Shown: positions 1 through 12,000 of the stretch, piece after piece
Layout of the letters: every line of letters begins with the position of its first letter
Position numbering within the stretch: the first letter of the stretch is position 1
Assembly: GCA_964036665.1 (NCBI GenBank)
Contig: OZ038529.1
Span: forward strand, 24,562,060 to 24,626,059
Length of the DNA: 64,000 nucleotides
Direction: 5' to 3'
Origin: Gordius sp. MW1
Taxonomy: Eukaryota; Nematomorpha; Gordioida; Gordea; Gordiidae
Made by a program: the position numbers and the translations under genes
The notes under the pieces: model-generated
Database searches by the model: none
Told to the model about the DNA's origin: nothing
What the model saw: the letters and a program-made list of their open reading frames with translations, nothing else

Positions 1-344
1 ATTGGGTTTATTTCGAAATTTGTTGATTTCTAAAATTGTCTTGAAGCATTACTATTTATACACTTACATTTTCACCGTCGAGGATTTCTATGTTAAATTA
101 GCAATAAAATGAATATAAAAATGAAAAATATATACCATGCAAAAAGATCAGTTCATATGCTAAACCAAGGCCCAGTATGAAATCCTTGATTCTAAAATTA
201 TATATATATATTTTCCATTATATAGAGACTCTACGTTGCTGTTTTTATATGGGTTAATTATCAGTTCCCTTTGATATTCTCCTAAACACAATTAGTGGAG
301 GTAAAGTATTAATAGCTAACATACTTATATCATCATGGATAAAT

Positions 345-952
345 TGTCGAGGATGTTAAACAAATTATAATTATTATAATATTTCGTTTCTATAGAAAAC
401 ATCATCAGATGAGTAAAATAAATTTAAACTAAATAGAATATAAACAAAATAGTATGTTCTTTTGGTAGTGATAAATTTTTGTGTAACTAAGGGCAGAGGG
501 GTACCCTTTCCATATCTTCATTTAGAGTGGGGTCAAGTCTTCTAATAAAGAAGGACTCTAACGTCTTCCTTTCAAAGAGACTTAAGAGTTAGGCTTAAAG
601 AACACTTGGCGGCTTTATATCGCCCCAACGTGGTACCAACAGGAGTATCTAACCACATTTTAAAGGAAAATAATACCTCAAAACTTAAATAATTAATTCT
701 ACTTTTTACAAAATCCTATTTTGAAAGGAAGACGTTAGAGTCCTTCTTTATTAGAAGACTTAACCCCACTCTGAATGAAAATATGGGAAGGATACCCCTC
801 TGCCCTTAGTTACACAAAAATTTATCACTACCAAAAGAACATACTATTTAGTTTATATTCTATTTTATTCAATTTTTTTTACTCATCTGATGATGTTTTC
901 TATGAAAACGAAATATTATAATAATTATAATTTGTTTTTAACACCCTCGACA
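345..952. mobile_element. MITE with ~235-bp terminal inverted repeats, inserted in left arm
   Basis: The ends are TGTCGAGG and CCTCGACA. The left end to about 578 is the near-perfect reverse complement of about 719 to the right end, including the block with AAGGGCAGAGGGGTA and the block with AAGACGTTAGAGTC. The loop (579-718) is unrelated sequence. The corresponding place in the right arm of the surrounding foldback, near 5335-5345, is uninterrupted and acts as an empty site, so this is a later insertion. No coding potential is visible. Confidence 0.75.
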
Positions 953-1246
953 ATTTTCGATAACACTGGTCTACAAAAAAAATAACCGGGAAATGGTCAA
1001 CATATTCCGATAGAGTTTTTTGTGGTGAACACGAATATGTTTTTCATTTTTTACCTATTAGATATTTGGATTCAAAGTTGCGAAAATGACCGTTTTTGAC
1101 CCTTTTCGATGCTCAATAGAGCGATATTGAATGGCTTAAAAAAATTTAAACCTCTAAGCGGTAGAACCAACTTAGGGTAAAACATTGCAAAATGATTTTT
1201 TTTTCCTATTGTTTTTACTTTTTCCAATATATCGAATATTCAATTA

Positions 1247-1573
1247 GTCCCTATGATAGAGGCATCCTTTGAGCCCCCCTCCCTCCCTCTCTGTTTAATT
1301 GGGCTTATAACACTATACTCTTGGTGCATGTGAGTGATTGATGGATGATGTGGGGGTGTGTAAAAGTAGTGGCGTAATACGAGCTATTCCTCTAGTAGAG
1401 AGGGAGGATGACAGGCGTAGTAGTAGGAATAGTTCGTATTAACCCACTACTCTTGCACCCACCACACCCATCAATCACTTACATGCACTAAGGGTATAGT
1501 GTTATATAAGCATATAAGCCAATTAGATAGAGAGAGAGAAGCTCAAAGGATGCCGCGATTTCGCACAGGGACC
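1247..1573. mobile_element. Second MITE nested in the left arm
   Basis: Terminal inverted motifs GTCCCT and AGGGAC bracket inner inverted motifs GGCATCCTTTGAGC and GCTCAAAGGATGCC. Further internal complementary blocks (CACTATACTCTTGGTGCATG against its complement near 1480) make most of the element a hairpin. The right arm of the foldback reads straight through at the matching site (about 5028-5036), which shows the insertion is specific to the left arm. Confidence 0.7.
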
Positions 1574-2620
1574 AGTGTTGTAAAAAGACCTGGGTTTTTT
1601 TAGCCGACCTTTGGTCTTAGTCGAATAAACCAAAAAGACCTCGAGGTCTTTTGGTCTGTTTTCTTAGTCGACCTTTGGTTGAGCTAATACTTGGAGAAAA
1701 GACCTTAAAGGTTAGGGTTAGGCTATTTTGTTTAGCCAACCTTTAGGTTTAGTCATAATTTTGTTAAATACCCCAAAGGTTTTTACTTGTTATTATTAGT
1801 CGACCTTTGGCTTGGCTTAGGTCTGGCGGGGTGGTAGGAAAATAACATATAATTTAATGAGTGAATTTAAAATTAAGCGATATAGTTACGGGTAGATTCT
1901 TAATTGTACTGATATGATTTAATAATGGTTGAGGGTGATTTTTGATATTGATACCTAGTTGTAAAATATAATTTTAAGAATCAATCATTTGTCAAGCTTA
2001 TTTGGTGACAATTGTCATAATGGTCGTTTATGAAGCAAAATAAATTGTTTTGACGGAAAATGGTGGGGTATGGTGTCATAAAAATGTTTCAAACTTAAAA
2101 TTTAAGTTTGTCACCTAAGCTTGGTGACAATTGTCATAATTGTCATTTTAAAAGCTAGATAAATACTTTTAACGAAAATTGGTCGGTTAGGGTGTCATAA
2201 AAATGTTCCAACAGTGTATTTTTAAAAATTAGTTGTCAATTTATTATAGTGACGTTGGTAAAATCGAATAATTGTACCATAATACTTGTTAAGTTTAATT
2301 CATATTTTTTATCTTCGTTATTTATAAAAATAACTTAGTTTAAACGATTCTAAATTAATATATGGGTTTCAACCAGTAACATTAACATTTATCAGTCATA
2401 GGGGTTGGTTATATTGCTTTGTCAAATTTAAAAGAGACTAGAGAAAAAAAAGATAGAAAATAGAAGCTAAAATCTCCCTTTTAATTTAATATCTTGCTCG
2501 TTAATAACTTTTTTTCTATCAGTTTTTTATAACCCCAACAAGTTTTATGATAGAGTGTCAATTTTTAAATAATAAATTGCTTGGAATTAACAATTTTGTT
2601 GAAAATAACTGTGTCCTAAC

Positions 2621-3442
2621 TAGAGACCTGCACGGGCAGCCCGAGGCCCGGGCCGGCCTCGGGCCCTAAATTTTGAAGCTTTGGAATTCCGGGCCGGGCC
2701 TAATTCATAAAATATAGGCCCGGCCCGGAATAATTTAGAAGTAGTAGCCTAAGTAGTTCTTTGTTCTGTTTAAAACAATATTTTTATTAAATGGTATACA
2801 AAAAATTACATAGACTAAAAAAAAAATATAAAAACGCGCTATAACTAGCCGGATGGCATTGATCCGTGTATGGAAATCTTGTTGGATTTAACGATTTATT
2901 AATTAAAAGTTATTGATTCATTCATTTAGCGCCATTTTAATATACAAAGACAAACAATTGAGTATGGAACAAAAAAATCTACTCCTAATAGCTGAAAATA
3001 TTCAGAAGAAATTTTATAAAGTAAAGAAATTGACACCTACATAAAGTTAAAATCAAAGAGAAAAAATAGATGGTGGAAAGTACACCTCTGGGAAATATTC
3101 GATTCGAGATTAGATTCGGATCGAATTCGAATCTTATGACTGAATTTCGACTCTAATATTTACCTGGTGAGATTCGAAAATCCGAATTGAATCTTTAAAA
3201 AGGGATTCGAAAAATTATTTATAATTGGTTGATAGTTATTTAAATATACAAGACAAAAATAATTAAGCTGTTTTTATATTTCCGCAAATTAGTTATTTTC
3301 TCCGATCACTACATTTAAATTTTATAAGCATACACAAAATATAAAAATATCACTTTTCAACTTAAAAAAAAATTTCAAAATGTTTGCTAACATTTTATCT
3401 TTTTATATTCAATCTTTGCATTTTCGATTTTGCAGGTCTTTA
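2621..3442. mobile_element. Decayed hAT element in the foldback loop
   Basis: It starts TAGAGACCTGCACGGGC and ends GATTTTGCAGGTCTTTA. It is flanked by 8-bp repeats GTCCTAAC (2613-2620) and GTCATAAC (3443-3450), one mismatch apart, as expected of a hAT target duplication. GC-rich GGCCCGGGCC-type sequence lies just inside the left end. The segment near 3040-3090 resembles the region just before the hAT dimerisation domain of the copy at 21384-22347. The middle (about 3096-3420) is replaced by sequence rich in ATTCGAATCGAA. Confidence 0.7.
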
Positions 3443-3450
3443 GTCATAAC

Positions 3451-4403
3451 AACCCCAAAAGAAATATTCGAATCGAACAATGGGGCTACCTAAGACAGAA
3501 GCTAAAATTACTTTTATTCATTCAGCCATTATATATAGTGTAATTTTATAAGATCCTATTTTAATTTTTTACCCCCCGCCCCCCCCCCCCCATTTAAAGT
3601 CTATCTTTCTTTATGAGAGGAATAAATAAGTTTATTTAGCTACTAGGCCCGTGAATTTACGTGACTCAAAATGGTTCAGTGAGTGAGATTTTAATAATCT
3701 TATAATTATAAATATGTCTATCTTGGCTACGTGCCCCATAAATATGGGTGGGTATTAGCTAGTTAAAAGGGGGGAAAAATGCGATTGCATGTGCTGTGCG
3801 TGTGCCTTAACGAAACAATGAAAATAACTTATAAAATATGGTATGGTACGGCTAGGGAGGGAGTGAGTGTGCGGGTGCTTTCTGGCTCCACATTAGAAAG
3901 CCAGTTACAAAGAGCAATTAATCATTTGTAGGTATACTATTTTTTTTAGCCTCTAATATTATTACTAAAAAAAGAAATCAGATTTCTTCGTGTTCTGTAA
4001 ACGAAGTGTTGTTTGCGCGATTGGAATAATCTTTAATAAAAATATCTATGTATGTATAACACTAAATATTTTCCTACTACTTTAAAGTTATAATAGACAA
4101 ACTCAAATAAAGAAGAATTTACAAACAATTTATTAATCATTTAAAAAACTATGGAACTAATTTTGCTATAGATAAGCATCATATAAAATTTAAATGAGTG
4201 AGCTAACTGCTCACTAAATTTTATTTATAACTTATATTTTGTCAATTATTAATATTAAATAAATTTAAATATACATATATATGAACGAATTTCGCTAGGG
4301 TATCGAGGAATTTAATTATAAGTAACTTATATATACGATTATTCATTTCCAATTGATTATTTTTTATAATAAACAACATAAGTTTAGGATTTGACAGATT
4401 ACG
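3451..4403. other. Rest of the foldback loop, no gene
   Basis: I see AT-rich sequence, a poly-C run near 3574-3590, and a GC-richer patch near 3780-3910 that includes a complementary pair (CTGGCTCCACATTAGAAAGCCAG region). No open frame or splice-supported exon was found. Confidence 0.5.
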
Positions 4404-5352
4404 TAACATTTTTATGACACCCTAACCGACCAATTTTCGTTAAAAGTATTTATCTAGCTTTTCAAATGACGAATACGACAATTGTCACCAAGCTAAGGTG
4501 ACAAACTTAAATTTTAAGTTTGCAACATTTTTATGACACCCCCACCCATGAATTCGTTAAAACATTTTATTTTGCTTCATAAACGACAATTATGACAATT
4601 GTCACTAAATTAGGTTGACAAATAATTGATTCCGGAAATTATATTTACAGGTAGGTATCAATTAAAAATCACCCCCAACCATTGTTATAATCAAATCAGT
4701 ACAATTAAAAAGTGAATTTTAAAGTCACTTATAAAATTATTTATTGTTTTTCCCCCACACCAAAAGAGCTAAGCCAAACCAAAGGTCGACTTATAATAAC
4801 AAGTAAAAACCTTTAGTTTACTAACAAAATTCTGACTAAACCTAAAGGTTGGCTAAACAAAATAGGCCAAAAGACCTTGAGAACCTTTAGGTCTTTTCTC
4901 CAAGTATCGGCTAAACCTTAAAGGTCGACTAAGAAAACAGACCAAGGTCTTTTTGAAAAATAACCAAGACTAAACCTTAGCCAATAACCTGGTCGAAAAC
5001 CGTTTGGTCTTTTTTACAACACTAAGGGACTAATTGCATTTTTTATATATTGGAAAAAGTAAAAACAATAGGGGAAAAAATCATTTTTGAATGTTTACCC
5101 TAAGTTGGTTCTACCACTTAGAGGTTTAAGATTTTTTTTAGCTATTCAATATCGCTCTATTAAGCGTCAAAAAAGATCAAAAACGGTCAATTTCGCAACT
5201 TTGAATCAAAATACCTAAAAAACTTGACGTATAAAAAAACAACGAAAAAAATATTTGTGTTCACCACAAAAAAACTCTATCGGAATATGTTGACCGTTTC
5301 CCTGTTATTTACACAAGACCATTATTTGTTGTCCAGTGTAATTTATCCATGA

Positions 5353-7281
5353 AGAACATTGAATATGAGGGTAAAATCTTCTAAAATACTTATATCACGT
5401 TCATAATCATATGTTCTTGTCCAAACCGACATAAATCTTAATAAAATAAAAACGTTTTATGCAGTACTTTGATATATTAAAGAGAAATAAGGTTGTTGCC
5501 TTAATATATCGTTCTAATAATATATACGTGTTGCTTTCATTATTTTCAATGTAAAATTGCTGTATGCGAAAATGGTTGTCGAAATAATTGTCCGAAATAT
5601 TCAACTATAATGTTAATATATAACGTTGAATTGTTTAAAAATTTATAAAATTAGGATGATATTATAACATTAGTGATATTCGAAATCATTCTTAATTAAG
5701 ATGCATCAATATAGAGCACGCGTCTTAAATAAAATTGAAACGCCATATCACAAAGTGCAATAACGTTTGCCGGTTATACCCTTTTTGTGTGGCAAATTTT
5801 ATGCTTTAAATTATTACTACGACGCAATTGATTTACCTTTTGCAAGTAAGGTTAGGGGCAGCATATCGTCGATATTATTATGACATAAGAAGATTATAGT
5901 AGATATCTTACCAACTCTAAATGTTTCAAAGAATTTTGCATAAACATTGTTTTTGATCCGTCGATATGAATATCACGAATATTCTAAGATAAAATAATAA
6001 TTAAATTAACAAAATTTGTTTTATTAAGGGTATAATGATAGCGGAAGGAAACTTTATTGATCCGATGAGATCTTTTATAAACAAAATTTACAATTCAATG
6101 GATTGAAATTTATTAATTATTTAGAGTGACCTTTAATCAGGATAAAAAACTGTTTTTAAATGTTGCCTATAAAACTATTTATCATAAAACTTTTCCTTAA
6201 TTAGATGTTATGCAAAAATTTAATAATATATTTCATAGGTTTAAAATAGATCGTAAACCTTTCCCTACCGCTTTCATCGTCACTCCGACGCGACCATTAA
6301 CATAACATACAATGGATTCAATGTTTCAAATAATATAAGAAATATTTTTTTTATTAAACTTAAAGAGCCAAATTAGTCACTTAATATTCACCTTCATTCA
6401 GTCTATATACCTAGCTTAAACATATAAGTGTAACTTACTAGATCCCACCCCCATTTAAGATGAGCCATTGAGTTGAGCATGTCTACTCTATCCTTAATAA
6501 AGTTATTTATCTAGATGTAGAGATTAGATTATTCATATATATAATTCAAACTTTGAGCTCATGGGAAATTAGGTATTTATAGTAAAAAAAGTCTTTCCAA
6601 AATGTGTTTATGCGGTACACGTTTACAAAACATGCATCTTCTGCAGTAAGATAAATTGGTTTCCATATATGGTTTCTACACATTGTATTAACAGCTGGAA
6701 GCATTTTATCATAAATTATTAGAACGAGGACTTTGTATAAATGTCTATATAGTACAATAAATATATAAAAGTAAATTCATATATCAAAATTATTTAAGAT
6801 TTATTTTTGCTAGTTTTGATGGAATTTAAGTTGTCATTAAAAACTTTCTCAAGCTAACCACAAATTAGGTCACCTGATGTTAACCAACCTATCGGTCTTA
6901 CCTCTTTTTATATGGGTCTCTTAAAATTTCAGCTAGAGTATATTTCAATTTTGTAATAAAATCACCATTAACTAAAAACTTGATGTGTTTTTCTTTAAAA
7001 TATGTCCTGATGTATTTGAAGTGTTGTTCCAAAATATTCCTCAAAATCTAAGGAATAAAAAAATGCGTTTTAAACATTTAGTTTCAAAAAGTGGTTACAA
7101 TTATCTGCATAAATAAATGTATATACAATTCTATCTTACATATGGGAATAAATCAATCATTTCATCGATATCGAGTTTGAGTCTATTAGTGGAGTTGGCA
7201 TCTCTATTTATCTAATTATATTTGAATCAAACCTGAGTCAAGCATTGGAGTTCAAATGATAAATAAATGACAAAATTTTTG
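5353..7281. other. AT-rich stretch without a recognisable gene
   Basis: Only short, low-complexity frames are present. The longest is 65 codons on the minus strand and is rich in I, N, Y and F, which is expected by chance in AT-rich DNA. No repeats shared with the rest of the window were noticed. Confidence 0.5.
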
Positions 7282-7979
7282 TTATGAGAAACAAATTAAC
7301 TCGTCATATATGTTTTTTAACTCTTTACTTAACGATGTGTTCATTCCCATGCATTCTAGAAAATTATCATAATGATCAAATGTATAAAAATCATAAGACT
7401 CAAATGAAACATAAATAGTATTATTTTCATTCGTGGAAGTTTGGATTTTATATCCCATGCCAAAAAACGCATTTAAGGAATATGCGATATTCATTAGCTC
7501 AATAACATCGTTTTCATTGGCATCTTTGTCCCATTCAATATTGAATAATTGCTGTAACTTATCATTGAAATTGTCAAAATTTATTTCAATAGGGTATTCG
7601 TTTAAGCACGAATTATAAAACTTTTTAAACAAATTGTGTGGGATGAAGAGGTGGGAATGCAGAGCGGGATCTAGTTCTAAAATAAGTAAGAAGTAAAAAA
7701 TTAGCAATTTGGTTAAAATACCCAGGGCATCAAGAATTGTAAAATACAATTCCAAGTTATATGTTATCTTTTCATTAGGTGAATCGTTATGAGCCGGCTT
7801 GGCATTTGATAGATAGTTTGTAAAGTTTTTGCAGGTAGTATTTGATCCTAAAAAAATAGTATATAATATAAAACACGTATTGACACACCGTGCAAAGTGT
7901 AATTATAAAAACTGGTCTCATTAAAATAGTCAACATAGCCTTTCGAAAATGGATAATTTATAATAAATAAAAACAAGGA
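7282..7979 (-). CDS. Unrecognised membrane/secreted protein, 3' exons
   Basis: I do not recognise this protein. Two exons fit on the minus strand: 7979-7889, whose acceptor context is AATATTAG, and 7847-7282, whose acceptor is TATTTTTTTAG. A 41-nt GT-AG intron (7848-7888) joins them in phase 1. Together they give about 218 codons ending at a stop at 7282. The encoded part has four N-glycosylation-type sites early on (NET, NYT, NTT, NFT), then a hydrophobic stretch that could span a membrane (residues around LLIFYFLLILEL), then an acidic, aromatic-rich C-terminal half with several Tyr-Phe pairs. The short intron matches other genes in the window. The start and upstream exons were not found; decayed look-alike exons lie just upstream (8100-8490). 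It may itself be a decayed paralogue. Confidence 0.45.
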
Positions 7980-8099
7980 CTAATATTTTGTCTGAGCCAT
8001 CATGTTTAAAATTTATAAAAATTAATATATTGTAGCCAGCTTTTATAGTGTAATTATTTAACACATCATTGTGTACTGTGTAAAACTTGTAAACATTTT

Positions 8100-8490
8100 G
8101 TGGAATAATAATATTCGAATTATTGGAGTACGACAAACTTTGTTAATTATAAAACATTAATTATATTAACCTAAGAATTTTTGAAAAATATAAAAAGGTA
8201 TGTGTGGGTAAAATACAGTGATATAGGCAGCGTTGTACCTTAGGAAGGGCCGAACACTATTTATCTATTGTGTAAGGCTTATATTTTCGTGGAAAAAAGT
8301 ATTCGAATTACCGGAATTATTAACGCGCAGTACAACGAACTTTGTTTAAACAATATTATAAACAATAATTTTATCAACTTAAAGGTTGAGATGTTGTTTA
8401 TGAAATTTTTACAATTATAAGGAAGGTTAAGGTAAAATACACCGGTGTAGCTAGCGTTGTACCCTGGGAGGGACCGAAATTTAATTATTA
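8100..8490 (-). pseudogene. Two decayed tandem copies of the upstream neighbour's exons
   Basis: About 8110-8265 and about 8300-8485 are similar to each other in order and sequence. Both hold an ATTCGAATTA-type block, an AACTTTGTT block and a GGTAAAATAC...AGCGTTGTACC block. Translated on the minus strand, the distal copy contains GYNASYTGVFYLN followed by CKNFINN. These resemble the GYVDYFNETSFYNYT and CKNFTNY of the gene at 7282-7979. Stops and short gaps break both, so they look like duplicated exon debris. Confidence 0.35.
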
Positions 8491-8559
8491 TTAAGGAGGG
8501 GTTAAATGGCTATAATACTTTCTATACCTGTTTTAATACTAATTTATGGAATTTCTCCC

Positions 8560-9075
8560 CTTATTAATTGCTATGCAGTTTATGCGCTCGCTTTTCGTGT
8601 AATTTATGCAAAATTGTCGTGGAGATTTTAATGGCTGTGGTGGCTGTGGACTTATGCTTCTGTAAAAGACTTTTATTTTGCTTTTGCAAATAGACTAGCT
8701 TATGACCGCTGGTTGGCTTTATTTTTTTGACCTCGCTCGAGCCCAATATCCGATATTGTTGTTGTGCCCTACTGATTAGGTTTATACCTAAATTTCTTTG
8801 AGCAACTTGTCTCGGTTGTTGCTATATATCGGATCATTGCGAAACTGGATAAATGATGATTCCCAGCAAATTATAATGACCGTTGCTTACTACCACTTTA
8901 TCAGACCCCGGCTAGAGGCCAAAATTTCAGTTTATAGATATTTGTATTCGTTGTTTTGTGAATTTTTTTTGACAATGTGTCTAGGTTGTTGCTTTATAAC
9001 GGATGCTGCAAAATTGGCTAAAAAATTCCCTGAAAATTAATGATGACCGTTGTTAACTTCTACTTTATCTGACCC
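8560..9075. repeat. Dispersed repeat, second copy at 47990-48390
   Basis: Shared blocks with 47990-48390 include TTAATTGCTATGCA/GTTTA, a GGAGATTTTAATGGCTGTG-type block, CTTCTGTAAAAGACTTTTAT, GCAAATAGACTAGCT and TTTATCTGACCCCGGC, in the same order and orientation. Within this copy the last part is duplicated: about 8790-8930 and about 8965-9080 both carry the TGT(C)TNGGTTGTTGCT...TATCNGACCCCGG string. No transposase frame is visible and the class is unknown. Confidence 0.65.
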
Positions 9076-9179
9076 CGGTTAAAATTTTATATTTGAAATG
9101 TTTATTGAAAGGATTTAATATATATGTATATTATATTTAACAAAAGACATCGGGGACGAATGTTCGCGATATAAATAAA

Positions 9180-9480
9180 TATAAGCACTAATAGAAGTAT
9201 TGGTTAGGGGCGGTCTGGGTTTCGGAAATAGTTGCAGCAGAACAACCGAGTTCTAAGTAGGAAAAAATTATTATCATATGCAGGGTAAAAACTTAGCTAT
9301 TTAAAGCCTATCGATGTACTGCACTTCTCAATTTGCATGAGGGATGCCCTTAACCTTAAGACAGGTCGATGTACTACTGTACATCTCAATTTGCATGAGG
9401 AATCCCTTTAACAAATTCGTCTGCTTGTAATTAGTGCCTTAAAGCAACCACTAATTAGGCATGTCCCGCAGACGAAATTA
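9180..9480. repeat. Short tandem duplication followed by a hairpin
   Basis: A unit of about 41 bp beginning TCGATGTACTGCAC and containing CTCAATTTGCATGAGG occurs at 9311-9351 and, diverged, at 9366-9408. It is followed by an inverted repeat TTCGTCTGC (9416-9424) and GCAGACGAA (9468-9476), with inner complementary TAATTAGTG and CACTAATTA. This looks like the end of a small palindromic element. Confidence 0.5.
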
Positions 9481-10480
9481 GTGTCATAAATTGTTTCTCA
9501 ACATTTTATTCACACCACTAATTAAATTACTTTGAACATTTTATTTCCACCACTAAATAGATTACCTTAAAACATTTAAACAAAAAATTAATTAACAACA
9601 TACAACAGGCCAAAATAATTAATTTGGTTAATTGCTTTTTTATTGTATATTTGCTGCTTTGTGAATTATTGTTTTTTAAATTTATGGCTCACTTTCCATT
9701 TCCCGATGTCTTGTCTTGCACCGAATGTCTTGTCTTGCACCGAATGGAGTGGGGGTCAAAGGAGCTCATCAGGAAAAAAAGGAGCACACTTTGTTTATTG
9801 AAAATAAATCAAGGCAAAACTATCAAACCTAATTCTAAGAAAAATTTGCACAAAGAAGGGTGTATTAATTTTAAAATAACCCTAACCCAAATCAAGAAAT
9901 CAGTCCCTCATTTTTTTTAAAAAACATATCATCTCATAAAATGTCAATATACATCATGCAATTATATCACATGTATATAAACATAATGATACAATAAAAT
10001 CTTTTCATACATGATTGACTTTTATTATAAGTAAGAAAAAACATCAGGATAAATAAAATATGTAATTTTATAAAAATCCATAGTTGGTATTTAAAAAATA
10101 TAAGTGCTAAATTATACAATAAAATCTTTCCATACATAAATGACTTTTATTATAAGTATAACACCAGGATGAGGTATTTGCTAAAACAATATGTTAAATT
10201 CTGATATACATGATGAGAAATGTTCCAATACAATCTTTATATATTCATATATTTACTTTAATTTCACTAGGACATGTTAATATAAAATATTTTGTGCTAA
10301 GACAATATGTTAAATTCTTTTGAACAATATGAGATAAGTTCCAATAAATTATCTAAAAATTTATGTATATATATATTACTTGTTACAAATTCACCATATC
10401 AAAAAACCCTGAGCAAATCTGAGCAATCATGACGAGTTTCGCTCCTATTTCTGTGCTCCTTTGACCGGTTCCCACCGAAT
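9481..10480. other. AT-rich repeat-bearing stretch, no gene
   Basis: It contains direct copies of ATGTCTTGTCTTGCACCGA (9706-9745), a string also found near 10476-10505 and 12930-12980. It also contains three diverged copies of a block around ACAATATGTTAAATTCT (10180-10390). The 98-codon open frame here has no family features and overlaps these repeats. Confidence 0.45.
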
Positions 10481-10536
10481 GTCTTGCACCAAATGTCTTG
10501 TCACGCTTTTCGTCGTATTACCACTGAGACCGCTTG

Positions 10537-10564
10537 GATGTGGGTTCAAATCCCAGGGAGGCCA
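10537..10564 (+). repeat. tRNA-like T-arm module (box B-like), probable SINE piece
   Basis: GTGGGTTCAAATCCC followed by AGGGAGGCCA resembles the T arm and 3' acceptor end of a tRNA, including a box B-like core. Similar modules occur at about 10930-10958, 11198-11223, 13071-13099 and 13609-13638. Each is followed by a run of T and AATTAATATATTGTTCTTGTTA. No full cloverleaf can be built because the D and anticodon arms are not recognisable, so this is a tRNA-derived repeat at best and not a tRNA gene. Confidence 0.45.
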
Positions 10565-10599
10565 AATTTTTTTTATTTTTTTTAATTAATCTTGTTCTT

Positions 10600-11590
10600 G
10601 TTACTACCATTGATAATATGACTTTTTAGCCGTCCGTTGGCTGCTGACCAATGGAATAAAGTGACCATTGTCCAAAATGTGAATCGAAATTATTTTTTGT
10701 TTTTTTTTGACTCTTATGATTGTTCTTGTTACTACCATTGATAATATGACTTTTTGGTCGTCCGCTGGCTGCTGACCATTGTAAAAAATGACCATTGGCC
10801 AAATTGTGAATCGAAATTTTTTTTTTTGGTTAAAATTAATAATTAACCTGTGCCCCCGTTACAAGAGCCTATGCCTCTACTGATATGGGTCCCTGTGCCC
10901 CCCCCCTACAAAAGCCTATACCACTCCTGATGTGAGTTCGAATCCTGGAGAGGCCAAATTTTTTTTTATTTTTTTTAAATTAATATATTGTTCTTGTTAC
11001 TACCATTGCTAATATGACTTTTTGGCCGTCCGTTGGCTCCTGACTGCTGACCATTGGAAAAAATGACCATTGGCCAAATTGTGAATCGAATTTTTTTTGG
11101 CTAAAATTAATAATTAACCTGTGCCCCCCTTACAAGAGCCTATGCCTCTACTGATATGGGTCCCTGTGCCCCCCCCCCCTACAAAAGCCGCCTCTCCTGA
11201 TGTGGGTTCGAATCCCGGAGAGGTAAAATTTTTTTTTTTTTTAAATTAATATATTGTTCTTGTTACTACCATTGCTAATATGACTTTTTGGCCGTCCGTT
11301 GGCTGCTGACCAATGGAGAAAATGACCATTGGCCTAAATGTAAATCGAATTTTTTTTTTCGTTTTTTCCACCTTTACCGTGTCCTGGCTGCTGACCAATG
11401 GAAAAAAATGACCATTGGCCAAATTGATCAAAATTTTTTTTGCCCGTTTTTTTTTGCTTACATTGATAATTACTCTGAGCCCCCTCCCCCCTACAAAGGC
11501 CTATGCGTTTTTTTGACTCTTATGTATTAATTGACTGTCTATTGGTACTGACCAATGGAACAATTTAGCCTCTGTAAATTTTTTGAGATG
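10600..11590. repeat. Hairpin satellite cluster 1
   Basis: Repeated units contain TGGCCGTCCGTTGGCTGCTG, then ACCAATGG, A/T spacer, CCATTGGCC, AAATTGTGAATCGAAA and a T run. CCAATGG and CCATTGG are reverse complements about 9 nt apart, so each unit can form a small hairpin. Units are seen near 10626, 10745, 11022, 11290 and 11385, interleaved with the tRNA-like modules and C-rich runs. Open frames across it are repeat artefacts. Confidence 0.7.
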
Positions 11591-11599
11591 TCGCTGCTC

Positions 11600-12000
11600 A
11601 TTGTGACATTTTGTGATGCGCGGTCGTAAGGGGCAATAGCGGAGCTATTGCATGTTGCTCGTTTCGTCGCAAGCCTTTTTTATTATTCTCAAAGGTTTTT
11701 TTTTGGCTGACATTGATAATTACTCTGCGCCCCCCCACCCCCTAAAAAGGCCTATGCGTTTTTTAGACTCTTATGTATTAATAGCCTATCTCTTGGTACT
11801 GACCAATGGAACAATTTAGCATCTCTAAGTTTTTTGAGATCTACTTACGATACTTGTGATATTTTTAGATGCGGGGTGATAACGGGCAATAGCGGAGCTA
11901 TTGCATGTCGCTGCTCATTGTGATGCGCGGTCGTAACAGGCAATAGCGAAGCTATTGCATGTCGCTGCTCGTTTCGTCGCAAGCCTTTTTTTATTATTCC
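11600..12000. repeat. GCAATAGC hairpin repeats
   Basis: GCAATAGC-gga-GCTATTGC hairpins occur at 11633-11651, 11886-11904 and (with gaa) 11940-11958. Each is preceded by GATGCG(C)GGTCGTAA or similar and followed by ATGTCGCTGCTCGTTTCGTCGC or similar. A degenerate copy lies near 17200-17280. The surrounding ACATTGATAATTACTCTG block is also repeated. Confidence 0.65.

Larger units (their letters stand above)
333..5352. mobile_element. 5-kb foldback element (long imperfect inverted repeat)
   Basis: The outer sequences are reverse complements: ATGGATAAATT near 337-345 pairs with AATTTATCCAT near 5340, and the arms continue inward as about 953-2210 against about 4404-5340. Shared blocks include the strings around TCAACATATTCCGATAGAG, the CAATATCGCTCTATT block, the repeated GGTCGACCTTTGG modules, and TGACAATTGTCATAAT blocks near the loop. 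The arms are about 85-90 percent alike by eye. The left arm holds two extra inserts (345-952 and about 1253-1573) that the right arm lacks. The loop is about 2211-4403. No transposase reading frame is visible in the arms, so it is probably a non-autonomous foldback element. Confidence 0.75.

Noticed and set aside
5407-5604. 65-codon minus-strand frame
   Set aside because: Low-complexity I/N/Y/F composition expected by chance in AT-rich DNA; no splice or family support.
10537-10564. Functional tRNA gene
   Set aside because: Only a T-arm-like segment and 3' end are present; no D arm or anticodon arm could be folded in front of it.
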